Of a DNA stretch of 64,000 nucleotides, positions 44,779 through 62,000 are shown piece after piece (within the stretch, counting starts at the first letter, position 1; every line of letters begins with the position of its first letter). The notes below the pieces were generated by a model. The model searched no databases. It was given only the letters and a program-made list of their open reading frames with translations, and had not been told where the DNA came from. The position numbers and the translations under genes are program-made. The DNA lies in contig NC_089858.1 of the NCBI RefSeq assembly GCF_036373705.1, forward strand, positions 36,853,137-36,917,136. Direction: 5' to 3'. This DNA comes from Amia ocellicauda (taxonomy: Eukaryota > Chordata > Actinopteri > Amiiformes > Amiidae).

Positions 44779-44785
44779 ATAAAAA
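44779..44785 (+). promoter_or_regulatory. gck: TATA-like box of the proximal gck promoter
   Basis: ATAAAAA (in TGCATAAAAACAG) lies about 115 bp before the ATG at 44,894. It would set transcription to start near 44,810, giving a short unspliced 5' UTR. No other core element is clear. Confidence 0.5.
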
Positions 44786-44893
44786 CAGACCGGCTTCCTA
44801 ACCAGCTGTAGTCTGTCACCACACACACAGGCACGCACACACACAGATACGCACTCTTACACCGCCGCGGACACTCTGACGAACTTCCACAAG

Positions 44894-50914
<6,021 letters not shown>

Positions 50915-51973
50915 GGGATGTCCTTGCTGCCTCCTAGCACTAGGGGGAGCCTGTCTCCCCAACAATGGACTGTAGCCTACTGGACCGCTTCTCCGCCCTC
51001 TCATTTGTAGCCAGAATGGGCATCAATTGCCAGGGGAATGCTCTCTCCTAAACTGCAATTTTTGCATGTCATGGAGGGCACCCTGCAGCACACTGAAAAC
51101 AGCACAGGGGATTCTGGGATTCAGAGCTGTTTTGCACCAAAAATACAAAACACTGGTCAAAACTTGTAAAAACAGCCTCGTCTCCTACTTTGCGAGTCAG
51201 TATCCCCAGATAGGTCTTTAGTTCATAGCAGAGCTCCTTGTTCTGTGTTTAAGTAAAAGTTTTTTGCAGACTGGCTTGAAACTGAGGTAGCAGATAGGGC
51301 CTACTCTGTGTATGTGCAGGCCACAGCCACAGAAACTAAACTAAAATTATGATCTCTAATCTCTCTGCAGCTTCTTCGGCACACAAAGCCAAAGCAGTCT
51401 GTTTTTTTCCCCAGAATTGCTGAAATTAAGTGTTACTATTATTTATTCCATATTTTCAATCAGGATTTAGCCAGTTGTCTGATGTGTGATGTTGTAGGCC
51501 AAGTCCAGATTGTACAGTTCTGACTCCTGTATTGTAGTGATGTAATAATATCCTTGTATTAATGTTGTGGTCTTTTCTCAAATGGAAAAGGGAAAAATAA
51601 GCTCTGAACTCTATGTGGGCTATTTCTGGACTGAATCTCATATCCTGTGAAAAATGGTACATAATCTGTAAGCAGGAATGGTGTAAATGTAGGCCAGAAA
51701 CCTTTGTAAATAATGTTGTTAACCTGTAATCTGCTGTAGTGTGTGTGAGAAAAAAACTGTAAAGCTGGATAAACCTTTGATTTCATATGCTTTTATAAGT
51801 GCCTATATCCTCTACTATTGCATCACTTATTAATGTTGAAAGGCCAATTTTATATGCATATGTATGAGTGTGTCTTACACCAGATATGAAACTGCCTTAA
51901 TTACATGACATGAAAACAGGAAAGCTATATACATAAACACATTTAGTGATTAGTGCACTTCCTGATGTAACCA

Positions 51974-51979
51974 AATAAA
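51974..51979 (+). terminator. gck: Candidate gck poly(A) signal
   Basis: First canonical AATAAA I find downstream of the gck stop (1.06 kb after it). Further hexamers at 52,030-52,035 and 52,229-52,234 could be alternatives. Confidence 0.55.
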
Positions 51980-52029
51980 ATACCCACTACAGTATACAGT
52001 GCTTGTGTTCACTCCATGCAGCCTGTACT

Positions 52030-52035
52030 AATAAA
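52030..52035 (+). terminator. gck: Alternative gck poly(A) signal
   Basis: AATAAA in 'ACTAATAAAAGGC', 56 bp after the first candidate. A third lies at 52,229-52,234 and any of the three could serve. Confidence 0.35.
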
Positions 52036-53029
52036 AGGCATTTGACCTGGTGACGCGCTTTGACATGTTTCAGACTGTGCCGCATGGGCAGCAGGAGACA
52101 GAAAAGGCCCAATTAGGAGTCAGTTGCTCTGACAGGCTCTGACTGCACAGCCCTGTCTTATCAGGGACACGTATTGGCAGAAGATAGCCAGCTCAAATCT
52201 GTTCCATGTAAAGTAATGATCTGTAAACAATAAACTTGTATGTTTAAAAAAATAAAACGTTTTTTCTTCATTTCGCTCTCTGGTTCACACTCATACAGGA
52301 ACTGTAGATCACCAATCACACTGCTTTCAGATCACAACACATTTCGGAGATCTCCAGACATCAGCTGCGACAGACTCCTGACTTCCCTCTGCTGGGGTCT
52401 CTCGAGCTCGGGGGCTACAGAAGTTGTTGCGCTGCGCTGTACCATCCCGTCTGATTTTAGAAGCAACTCGATAAAAAGCAAAGCTGACACGTATGCGGTA
52501 CTAAAAAAAGAAAATAAATCAGGATAATTTTTGGACTTGGACTGATAGTGATCATTTCAAGAGGGCAGACTGACTGTGATCAACACTTTATGCCTGTAGT
52601 AAATGATGGGGGAAAAAAAAATCTTACGTACACAGAGTTCTGATATTCAGTCCCCATTAAGACCCCATTTAGGGCTAATTTCGACTAGTTCTGTAGGGTA
52701 GTATTGTCAGCGAATCAGTGTTGTGGATGATCTTACTACACCCCCATTTACAGTGCAGCACTTTGGTACGAAAGTATTCTATTTCAGTTGAAGGGCAGCT
52801 CTATAATCAGGTTCTGTCCGGCTCTGTACCGCTTTGCAGATCACAGGTACCAACTGTCCATGTGTATTTTAACTGTATTGCACTTTTAATATGGCGAAAG
52901 ACTGTTATGAAGGGAAAGTCCTGCTCTTTCACTCTCCTGCCAGACAGGGTGAGGTGACGGCCACCTGACAAAAACAGCGCCTCCTCCCGCTCCCTATCTC
53001 TCCCACTGCCGAGGAATCCGAGCTATTGG

Positions 53030-53140
53030 CCGCTTATCTTCGTCACTTGGGATGTAGGGCTGTGGATTGCCATGTAAGGGACTACAGTCCCCCGTCTCTT
53101 ATTATAGGAGCCCAGGAGATAAGGGGTGCCATATAACCCA
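53030..53140 (+). promoter_or_regulatory. myl7: myl7 cardiac promoter with GATA, NK-like and CArG-like motifs
   Basis: Within 160 bp upstream of the myl7 start lie TTATCT (GATA site, reversed, 53,034-53,039), CACTTGG (NKX2-5-like, 53,044-53,050), CCATGTAAGG (CArG-like, 53,070-53,079), GATAAG (GATA, 53,118-53,123) and CCATATAACC (CArG/TATA-like, 53,129-53,138). The last probably serves as the TATA element. GATA and NKX factors are known regulators of heart myosin light chain genes; binding here is inferred. Confidence 0.55.
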
Positions 53141-53186
53141 GCAGTGTCACGCCAGCCTGGGGCTCTGAGATCCACACGGCACAGAC

Positions 53187-55802
53187 ATGGTGAGTATGGC
53201 ATCCGCAGGTTTTTCCATAGCTTGGATTTTGGGGAGAGATCCAGCTGGGTTTTCAAAGGGCAACTTTTTTGTCACTGTAACTTCTACGGAAGAAAAAAAA
53301 AAAGTGCCACTCGGATTCAGATATATGGAAGAAATCTAATCAGCAAAGATGGGATTGATCAGTTTCTAGGCTATCAAATGTCTCGAAACCGCATGGTATT
53401 TGAGTAGAGTTTAAGAGACAACATACGTTTGTAATACACAGCAGAGGTAAGCCTTGCTGAAAGAGGGCAGGTGGTGATGATATGCAATGTAACCGTGTGT
53501 GAAATGTGACTCAGGCCAGCAGGAAAGCAGCGACGAAGAGCAAGGCTGCAGCCAAGCGCACTCAGAGAGGCTCCTCCAATGTCTTCTCTATGTTTGAACA
53601 ATCACAGATCCAGGAGTTCAAGGAAGTAGGTGTTTTTCTATGGGGGGGGGTATTATTATATTGTAATTTGTTTAGGAAACTCATTGTGATCAAATGTGTT
53701 GTGTATAAGAAAAAACACAGTTTGGATAAAAGCTTCTGTTAATGACAACTGCTAATTATTGTATAATTACATGGTGTTTACCTTCTAGTAGAGATTCAAT
53801 TCTCACAGTGCCCCAGGAGACAACCCATTCGGCGGGCCCTAATCACCAGTACACGCTGTTAGTGTCTACCATGCTGTAGATCACAGCCCTGTGAGCAGGC
53901 TGTGTATGAAACAAGGCTGCAGGTCAGAGTGTTTAATCTGTGTTCTTATCTGCAGGCGTTCAGCTGCATTGACCAAGACAGAGATGGCATCATTAAAAAA
54001 CAGGACCTCAAAGAGACCTACACTCAGCTGGGTATGATCCTGTGTAAATGTGTGGTTATTAACAATGTGAAATACATTTCAGCATAATTGGCCACAGGAA
54101 AAATACAATTAGTATATATATTTTTTAATGTACTTGTCACAGGAGTGTAAAAACATTATCCTATTTACTACGCTAAGCTATGCCCTAAGATCAGGAGAGG
54201 GTCAGACATATTTTGAAATTGGCCTAGAACACCCTTTACAGCACTAGTATGACCTAGAAACTAGTCAATATGCATTAGTTGATCTATTGTATATCATACA
54301 ATGCCATACACTTTTTAAACGTACACATATTGCAATATTTTAAAGTACTACAATGCCATGCTTACTACACCAGTGATGATTGCTGCTTGCATCTATATTT
54401 GTCTTAGCAATGACTTCAGTCTTGCCCCAGCTTTCGTAGGCCTAGTCTGGACTGCCCATATTGGGGTGTCCTGGGGCTAAACTCTGTGTTTGTGGGCTGC
54501 AGGGAAGCTGAACGTGAAGGACGAGGAGCTGGAAGAGATGCTTCAAGAGGGGAAAGGGCCAATCAACTTCACCGTCTTCCTCACTCTCTTCGGGGAGAAG
54601 CTTAATGGTAGGTGACTGAGTGTGCCTGTCTGCCCTACAAGGCTGAATATCACTGCCAGGACTGAAGTAAAGGCTCTCGTAAAGGACAGAGATCTCCCAC
54701 TGCTATGATGTACTTATTGGAGTCAACATGCAGTCTATCATTTGTTTATGAAAATCTGCAGCAAAACACCACTGGCTAATTAGCTAAATGGATGTTTTGA
54801 CCAAACAAACTCTAACAAAACTGACATCTGTTTTGGTTCACCAGGCACAGATCCAGAGGAAACTATCCTTGCTGCCTTTAAACTCTTTGACCCTAATGCC
54901 ACCGGCTTTGTCAACAAGGACGAGTGAGTACACACTTAAACAGGGGAGGAGGGATGGCTGGTCATTGGCGTGTGCAAAATAACAGACATGTTAGGAATAA
55001 TAACAACACGCATTGTTTGTACATGAGATGATCTGGTCTTCGTGAAAGCAAGCTTTGACAGTGCAGGATATAATAAATTAGTTTAAAACCCCTTGGCCTG
55101 TTCTTTTAGATTGTTTGTGTTTGAATTTTTGCAGATATAAACTGTTTACACCTTACTTTTCATTGATTGTGTGATTGTTTTCATGTGTTTGTTTGTTGGG
55201 TCCTGAATGACAGGTTTAAAAGACTTTTGATGACCCAAGCGGACAAATTCACAGAAGATGAGGTGAGTGGCTGGTGATTTTCCACACCCACATCACTACT
55301 ACATTTTTAAAAACAAGGGAATAAAATTAAAATATTGTGCTTTCTGATTTCCATTTCTAGTCAGTCAATATTTCTAGTCAATTCCATTTTACGAGCTTTA
55401 ATATTCTTGCAAAGGGTCCCCAAATAGCATATCTAAGGGAAAAGGTACTGTAATATTTCTCAGAGCCCTCTTCGTAAAGTTAACATTTATTTACAATATA
55501 GCACTAGATTAATATGAGTGTTATTACTTCCTGTGTTAGGAAAGGAATATACTCCAGTGGGTGAACAGAAAGTCATCGAATACCCAATTTTCTGGCCTTT
55601 CAACTGTCTTTATTGGCACACTTTATTGTGTCTGTGGATTCATGTGTGATTAGATCTTAGACAAAAGCCAGATTAACTGACAGGTGAATCTCTACAGGTG
55701 GAGCAAGCGTTTTCTGTTGCACCCATTGACGTCACCGGCAACATCGACTACAAGTCCCTCTGCTACATCATCACCCACGGAGACGAGAAGGAGGAATCTT
55801 AA
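53187..55802 (+). CDS. myl7: Myosin regulatory light chain 7 (atrial/cardiac), complete, 7 coding exons
   Basis: MYL7 is the atrial regulatory light chain, wrapping the myosin heavy-chain neck in heart muscle. Exons are 53,187-53,189 (ATG only), 53,515-53,625, 53,956-54,031, 54,503-54,607, 54,845-54,923, 55,214-55,262 and 55,698-55,802, giving 175 aa. The N-terminus is basic and ends in the phosphorylation site '[11 protein letters not shown]'. The first EF-hand loop, [12 protein letters not shown], is intact for divalent-ion binding, while later EF-hands ('[14 protein letters not shown]') are degenerate, as in the family. The C-terminus '[18 protein letters not shown]' is the fish myl7 ending. 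A first coding exon of just the start codon is typical of regulatory light chain genes. It follows gck by 2.3 kb on the same strand. Poly(A) signal at 55,925. Confidence 0.96.
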
Positions 55803-55924
55803 GGAGACTCCGTCCCAGCAAATCAAGCCCACAGTCCATCTCAGCCCCCTTCTTCATTATGCTTTCTGTACATTCATATCATGCTGGCAGTAAAAATGTG
55901 AAAGACAAACAAAATGCATACAAA

Positions 55925-55930
55925 AATAAA
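55925..55930 (+). terminator. myl7: myl7 poly(A) signal
   Basis: AATAAA in 'CAAAAATAAAAGATCG', 123 bp after the myl7 stop codon, with a T-rich stretch directly downstream as expected of a cleavage site. Confidence 0.8.
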
Positions 55931-55949
55931 AGATCGCTTTGTCTTTTTA

Positions 55950-58020
55950 ATTTGTCTTCTTTTTCTGTGACGTATGGTAAAATGACGAAACTACACAAGT
56001 TTTGACTTCAAAGCTCTACTGACCCATCCCCACGCCTCCAAGCACAATATATTAGACATACACATAGTCAATTAGCAATGTAGCAGTTCTCCATTACTGT
56101 TAGACATCATCTTACTATTGTACAGCACAATTGTGATACAATTACATTCAAATATACTGAAATGCCAGTAGAGTATTCATCTGACAGGCAGGTTTGCATC
56201 ACCTAGACTGCTGTGCTATTGTAAATTGCAATAACACTTCCCTTTCCACAAAATGGGACCCTGGGAGTTACCCTTCTGTCTCCTGCATCATTGTGTTTCC
56301 TATTCATGTATGTACGTATTGCTGGTGTAATAACTACATTAATGCAAAAGACAATTTGGCAGTCAAATATATTTTTCATAAGATAATAAAAATAAGTACC
56401 GATACTTAACTTGTCCATAATATCCTTAATAACATTAAATTCAGTTCATTTCTGTAATAAAAGCCATATCTTGAATTATGACAACTGTATTGAGCTTAAT
56501 TCTCAACATGTGTTATCTTCATGTATTCATCATAAACAATATTATATTCATCAGGCAATCAGAGATACTTAGACCTCTTTCACAGGCCACCAAAAACAGT
56601 GACGTCTGGTCATTGTGTCAGCAGTGAACATGTCTGTTGAACATGGCGAAAGAAAAATTGTGTTTACCGTTATCTCCTGTATCAACTGGAGAAATGGCCA
56701 CAATCATTCATATTTAACACTCCTACAATTTAAAAATGTCATAATGTTGGCAAAATAAATAAATGATGCCTTTGATTGTAGAGTACATACTCACGGTAGA
56801 TTGATACTACTGTATTATTTTTTCTGAAAACATAAGTGCCACATAATGTATATTAATATACCAGTTTTAGTTATTTTACAAAATGTAAAAGCAGTAGGTA
56901 TTAAGTAAATATACGTTTAAAAAGATGCATTGATAATGATTGAGTGCAAACAAAACACAAAACAATATGAAGGGTTACTAATGCAGCCAAATGAACAAAC
57001 TTCTACTTCTTGTATGTAACGGCAGCGCAATGGGGGAATCTGTGGGACTTTGTTTTGGGGGTAGACTGTGATTTTAATGGGGTTTTTAAACGTATTTTAG
57101 CATTATAATCCTCATACATAATGCGTGATGAAATGGGATTCATGCATTTTAATGCACTGTAGCAATACTGCAACATTGAAATTATGTATTCATTGTATGA
57201 TGCACTTATTCTTTATTCTTTAATGTTGTGACATGATTTGGCATGGTGTTACTATTATTGGCATACTATTAAGATTGATTGATTTAATTTGAATGAGGAT
57301 TAAAGATTCTCATTGTCAAAAATAAAAAGGCACATATTCCCAAAATGATTGAGCTAGTGAAGTGCTTTTACTATTGCTTTTTTATATTTGTAAATTGACA
57401 ATAATCTGTGAGCAAAAATGGTACCTGCCCATTTATAATCTTTTTTGGGAAGAATATGTGCAGCATATTCTGCAGCAGACTGGAGCTGCACTTGCTTTCC
57501 AGAGGGATAAGGGGGTAGGTTCAAGGTGGTGGTGGTGGTGGTGGTGGGATAGTGGGTTGGCAGTGGATGCAGGTGGTGGGTCATTTGGATGGTTCTATCT
57601 GTCCATAGTTTTCAGATTTGTCTGTATTGCGGTTGGTTTTGTTGGCATGTTTGCTTAATAACTTAATAACAACAAAAAATACATATAAATATTGGTTAAA
57701 TATTGTATAAACTTTGATATCCCTAATTGATAATTGGCACCCTTTGGCACTTATACAAGTATACAAACCAGACTTTGGGCACTCCAGCCAAAAAAGGTTT
57801 GCCATCCCTGCCTTAGGGGGTCTCTCACCTGTTCCATCGTTCTGTCTTTCTGGTTTAAGTTTGTTTATAAGTGGCAAGATTTTCACCAGCAAATTTTAGC
57901 TGTCTTATAAGGGAATTGATATAATTTACAGATCACAAGTGCTTCAAAACTAAAACAAATCTCGAGCGAAACTCCATACTGAATGCATTTTTAAACAATA
58001 CTAAATAAACGTGAGCAATT
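55950..58020. other. Intergenic between myl7 and pold2, no gene seen
   Basis: AT-rich sequence without a supported exon. A short GGT-rich tract lies at 57,525-57,550. Confidence 0.55.
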
Positions 58021-58033
58021 CAAGCGACCTCAC

Positions 58034-58045
58034 CAATATGGCGGC
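58034..58045 (+). promoter_or_regulatory. pold2: YY1 motif in the pold2 promoter
   Basis: CCAATATGGCGGC matches the long YY1 motif (AANATGGCGGC), typically located just at or after the start site of TATA-less housekeeping promoters. It sits at the head of the pold2 5' UTR. Confidence 0.6.
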
Positions 58046-58198
58046 GCTGCTGCGTCTGTCGGAGTGAAAGGTGAGAGTTCAAGGGGCAGGAACTAGCGGC
58101 GCGGGATTTCTTGATGTTGTGTCAGTGGTGTGCAGCGTGATCCGGCGCAGGAGGAGAAGATAGATCTGTCCGAGTTATTGTTTTAGATCAAAATACAG
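58036..58198 (+). other. pold2: Probable non-coding first exon of pold2
   Basis: A GC-rich stretch ends in a clean donor, AATACAG|GTAAGA, at 58,198/58,199. The pold2 ATG exon opens five bases after an acceptor (CTCTCTCTAG|CTGCC at 59,079), so an upstream non-coding exon is needed, and this one fits. The 5' end is placed at the YY1 motif by inference. Confidence 0.6.
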
Positions 58199-59045
58199 GT
58201 AAGAACGAGTTCGGGAACCGAGTTGCTAAATTGCAAGGTAAGCAACGACCAGAATTGGAAAGGAAGGCGGTCTGTGGGTAATAATAAATCATTTGACCTG
58301 TAGCAATGCAATGTGTCTGTGTCCGGACAGGGGGATTGTAAATCATCCAGGGGTTTAATGTGAAATTTGATCATATATGCCGGAGCACATGGATACACAC
58401 ATTAAATAAACGTATATATGCAGTGTGCGCATGTTGTGCTTTCTTGTTGCAGTGCATCCGTTAAAATTGTTAGCAAACTAAAAGTGCCATTTGTATCAGA
58501 AAGGTAAAAATACTTTGTTGTTAAAGGTAGCCTATGTATCTACGGAGCATCTTTTCAAATGCCCTAGATTGCAACTCACAAGGCGTAATTTGCATAATGA
58601 AACGAGCCGAATTTGCCTTTCTACACACACATCATTATTTGTTTGCATGTTTCATTTGATGTAGCCGAGTGTGTGTTGAGGAAATGGTAAGTGCAGTATC
58701 ATTTACGTTACAGTTTAGTCGTAAATCACTATTAAGTTTAGATAATGTGGAGAACTAACTTTATTTTTATTTTTATAGGAAGAGCATTTTGCACATTGCC
58801 CTGGCAGTCTCACTCCGGAAATAAATATGTGCTTCACAAGTACAGCTCTGCTTGACTGCCCTATTCAAGCACACTGTAGTCTTGCGATATGTATTGTATC
58901 TTGCACTGTATTTTGCTCCAATATGTGACTTGTTCATTGTTATCTTGCATTGTCTTTATATGTTTTAGTTTAATGTACATTTAAAATATATACTTTTGTA
59001 ACTTTGGCAAAGTGTGTCAACTATCTCTCTTTGTCTCTCTCTCTG

Positions 59046-59076
<31 letters not shown>

Positions 59077-59083
59077 AGCTGCC

Positions 59084-62000
59084 ATGTTCTCTGATCTGAC
59101 AGGCCAGAGACAGGGGACGCTTCTGGGTCCTCCTGCCCCTCAGGGCCCAGTGTTTGAGCGAGTGCGGCCCTCCTATGTCAACTGCTCGGAGCGCTTCAAG
59201 CTGGGCGAGCGCACCTTCAGCCGCCAGTACGCCCACATCTACGCCACCCGGCTGGAGGAGATGAGGCCCACACTCACCCAGCGAGCCCAGCAGACATGGG
59301 GTAGGGGCCTGCTCCGCTCCTGAGGGGTTTTTAGAATACAGTAATGCGGTTCATAAATAAGCTGGACTCGGTGGACGGTTTTTGCCGGGCATTGTTGAAA
59401 GGTTCGTTCACAAGGTCTGCTGTGCGATGACGGTCCTGGTATGGACGCCTCGGGCTCGATTTGTGATTGGAGTGAGACCCACAGATGAGATCGGAGGGTC
59501 TGTTCGGTACAGCTAATCAAATTCAAATAAACCAATCGGAACTGGTTCGGTAGCTCAGAATGAAAATAACAACTTTCAAACTATACGTATTAGCTGTAGT
59601 TTTATGCAGCTTCTCTGCTAGCTGGATACTGATGTGCTCATGAGGTACTAAAGAGTATTTACTTCAGTTTTTTATTGATTTTAAATCCAAATGTTCCTCA
59701 GATGTCAAAATGATGAGCCATTTGGGCACCTAGCATCTGGTTCCACGTTCTCCATGGAAGTCAACTTTAGTATCTCAGAAGAAGTGTTACAATGCTGCAA
59801 TGATCCAGAGTGTGAGCGCAGACTCCCGTTGCAGGTGCAAACGTGCAGGTCAAGAAGCTCTTTGAAATCGAGATGGGGGAGCAGTGCTGCATTGTGGGAA
59901 CTATCTTCAAGCACATGGAGCTGCAGCCGTCCATCCTACGGGAGATCAGTGAGGAGGTAGGCGCCAGGTGTTGACAGACTAGTTTAGACAATTCACGTCT
60001 TGTGGAAGGGAGAGATCGTAGTTCTTGCATCGTTTGCTATTGTTAAGATCGGACGGTTGCTTTGTGTTGTCCTATTCCTCACTCTGTCCTCCTCTCCCCC
60101 CCGCAGCACAATCTCCTGCCTCAGCCGCCCCGCGCCAAGTACATCAGCCAATCAGACGAGCTCATCCTGGAGGACGAGCTGCAGAGGATCAAGCTGGAAG
60201 GCAACATAGACACGCAGAAATTCGTCACAGGCAAGGAGGTCTTTTTGTCGCTGTGGCACTTGGTTGGGCTGGGTACAGCCTACGCAGTGATGATCGGAGA
60301 TAGTGCAAGTGACGAAGGGAATGCGAATGCTTTTATTTGAGACTTGCCCACTGTAAAGTGCCTTGATGCAGTTATTCTTGTGATTCCTGAGTGGGTTAAT
60401 CCACAGAGAATCCGTAAGCTTTTGCTGGTTTTGCAGATCTTACTAGCCATGTCATAATTACTTGACGCTAGAAGCGCTGACGTCTCGAACTACCTAGCAG
60501 CGCCAAAGCCGGTCATTTAACAGCTGAGATATGATAATCAAAGGCAAACGATCGTATAAAACTCAGAAGTTTTATTCATGAACATCAAATCCAACATTTA
60601 GGACCACATGTAGGACCACAGAGTAATTCAAATTTTAATAACCAAATTAGTCAAATTGACTGGCACGGCGCTTCTAGTGTTAATGTGAGAGTGTGTTTCT
60701 AGCTGACCTGGGTGGAAAAAAACACATTTGCCACAAAGGAGAGAGAAACAAGAACTCATATAGACTGTAACAGACTTTTAAGCAGGAAAATATCTGATGG
60801 GTCCACTGTTTAAGGCCTAGGCCTAATGGTTGCCCCCCACCCCCCTGGCAATAACATACGCTTATTATGAAAGGCTATTGACCCAGATTATTGGAAAGGT
60901 CTGCCGCAGACTCTGAGCATCCCTCTCCCCCTGTTGTTTCAGGTAGTGTGATCGCTGTGTTTGGAGCAGAGAAGAATGATGGGAAGTTCATGGTGGAGGG
61001 TTACTGTACAGCTGACCTCCCTCCCCAGCCCCCCAGGAAAGCTCTGGACACTGACCGGTGAGCTCCGCTGCTCTCAACCCATTAATTCACTAAGTTGGGA
61101 CAGAATGGAAAATGCTAATAAAAACAAAGAGGAGTGATTTGTAAATATACTTTGAACGTGTAAAGACAAGGTATTTGATGTTTTACCTAATCAACTGCAT
61201 CGTTTTTTGAAGGTAAACGTTTGTTTTGAAATTGTTGCATGCAACACGTTCCAAAAAAGTTGGGACAGGGGCAATTTAGGACTAATAGCGACGTGACAAG
61301 TTGAAATAAGAAGGTGATGTGAAACAGGCGAGGCAATCGTGTAATCATGGTAAATAAGGAGCCTCCAAAAAAGACCTAGTCCTTCAAGAGCAAGAATGGG
61401 TCGAGGCTCGCCAATCCGCCAACAGATGTGTCAGCGAATAATCCAACACTTTGAGAACAACATTCCTTTTTTGGAATTGGGGTTGTACATTTTACCCAAA
61501 ACATAGTAAATCTAGCTCAACTGCCCACCCCACCCCAGGTTTGTTCTGCTGGCCTCAGGGCTGGGGCTGGGGGGCACCAGTGCGGACAGTCTCCTGGGGC
61601 TGCAGCTGCTGGTGGACATGGTGACGGGGCAGCTGGGAGACGAGGGAGAGCAGAGTGGGGCGTCGCTCATCTCCCGGGTGCTGCTGGCGGGAAACCTGCT
61701 GAGCCAGAGGACCCAGGGCAAGGACTCGGTGAACAAGGTGAGCGGCAAGGAGGATGTATGGAGATTATGCAACTGGGAACGCTTGTTTTAATGTGCCTGG
61801 GCTGCGGGATCTCCTGTCCTGTGTTTTCATGGTCACGTTAGTTGTGTGACTGTTCTGCTTACCTTAACTACTTCAGTACCATGATGCACACACGTCTGTC
61901 AAATGAAAACCCTCACACAGTACCATGCTGTATCTGCGTACATCAAAATTCTTATTCTATTCTGTTAGTGCCTTCTCGGTCCAGCGTTTCAGGTTCATTC

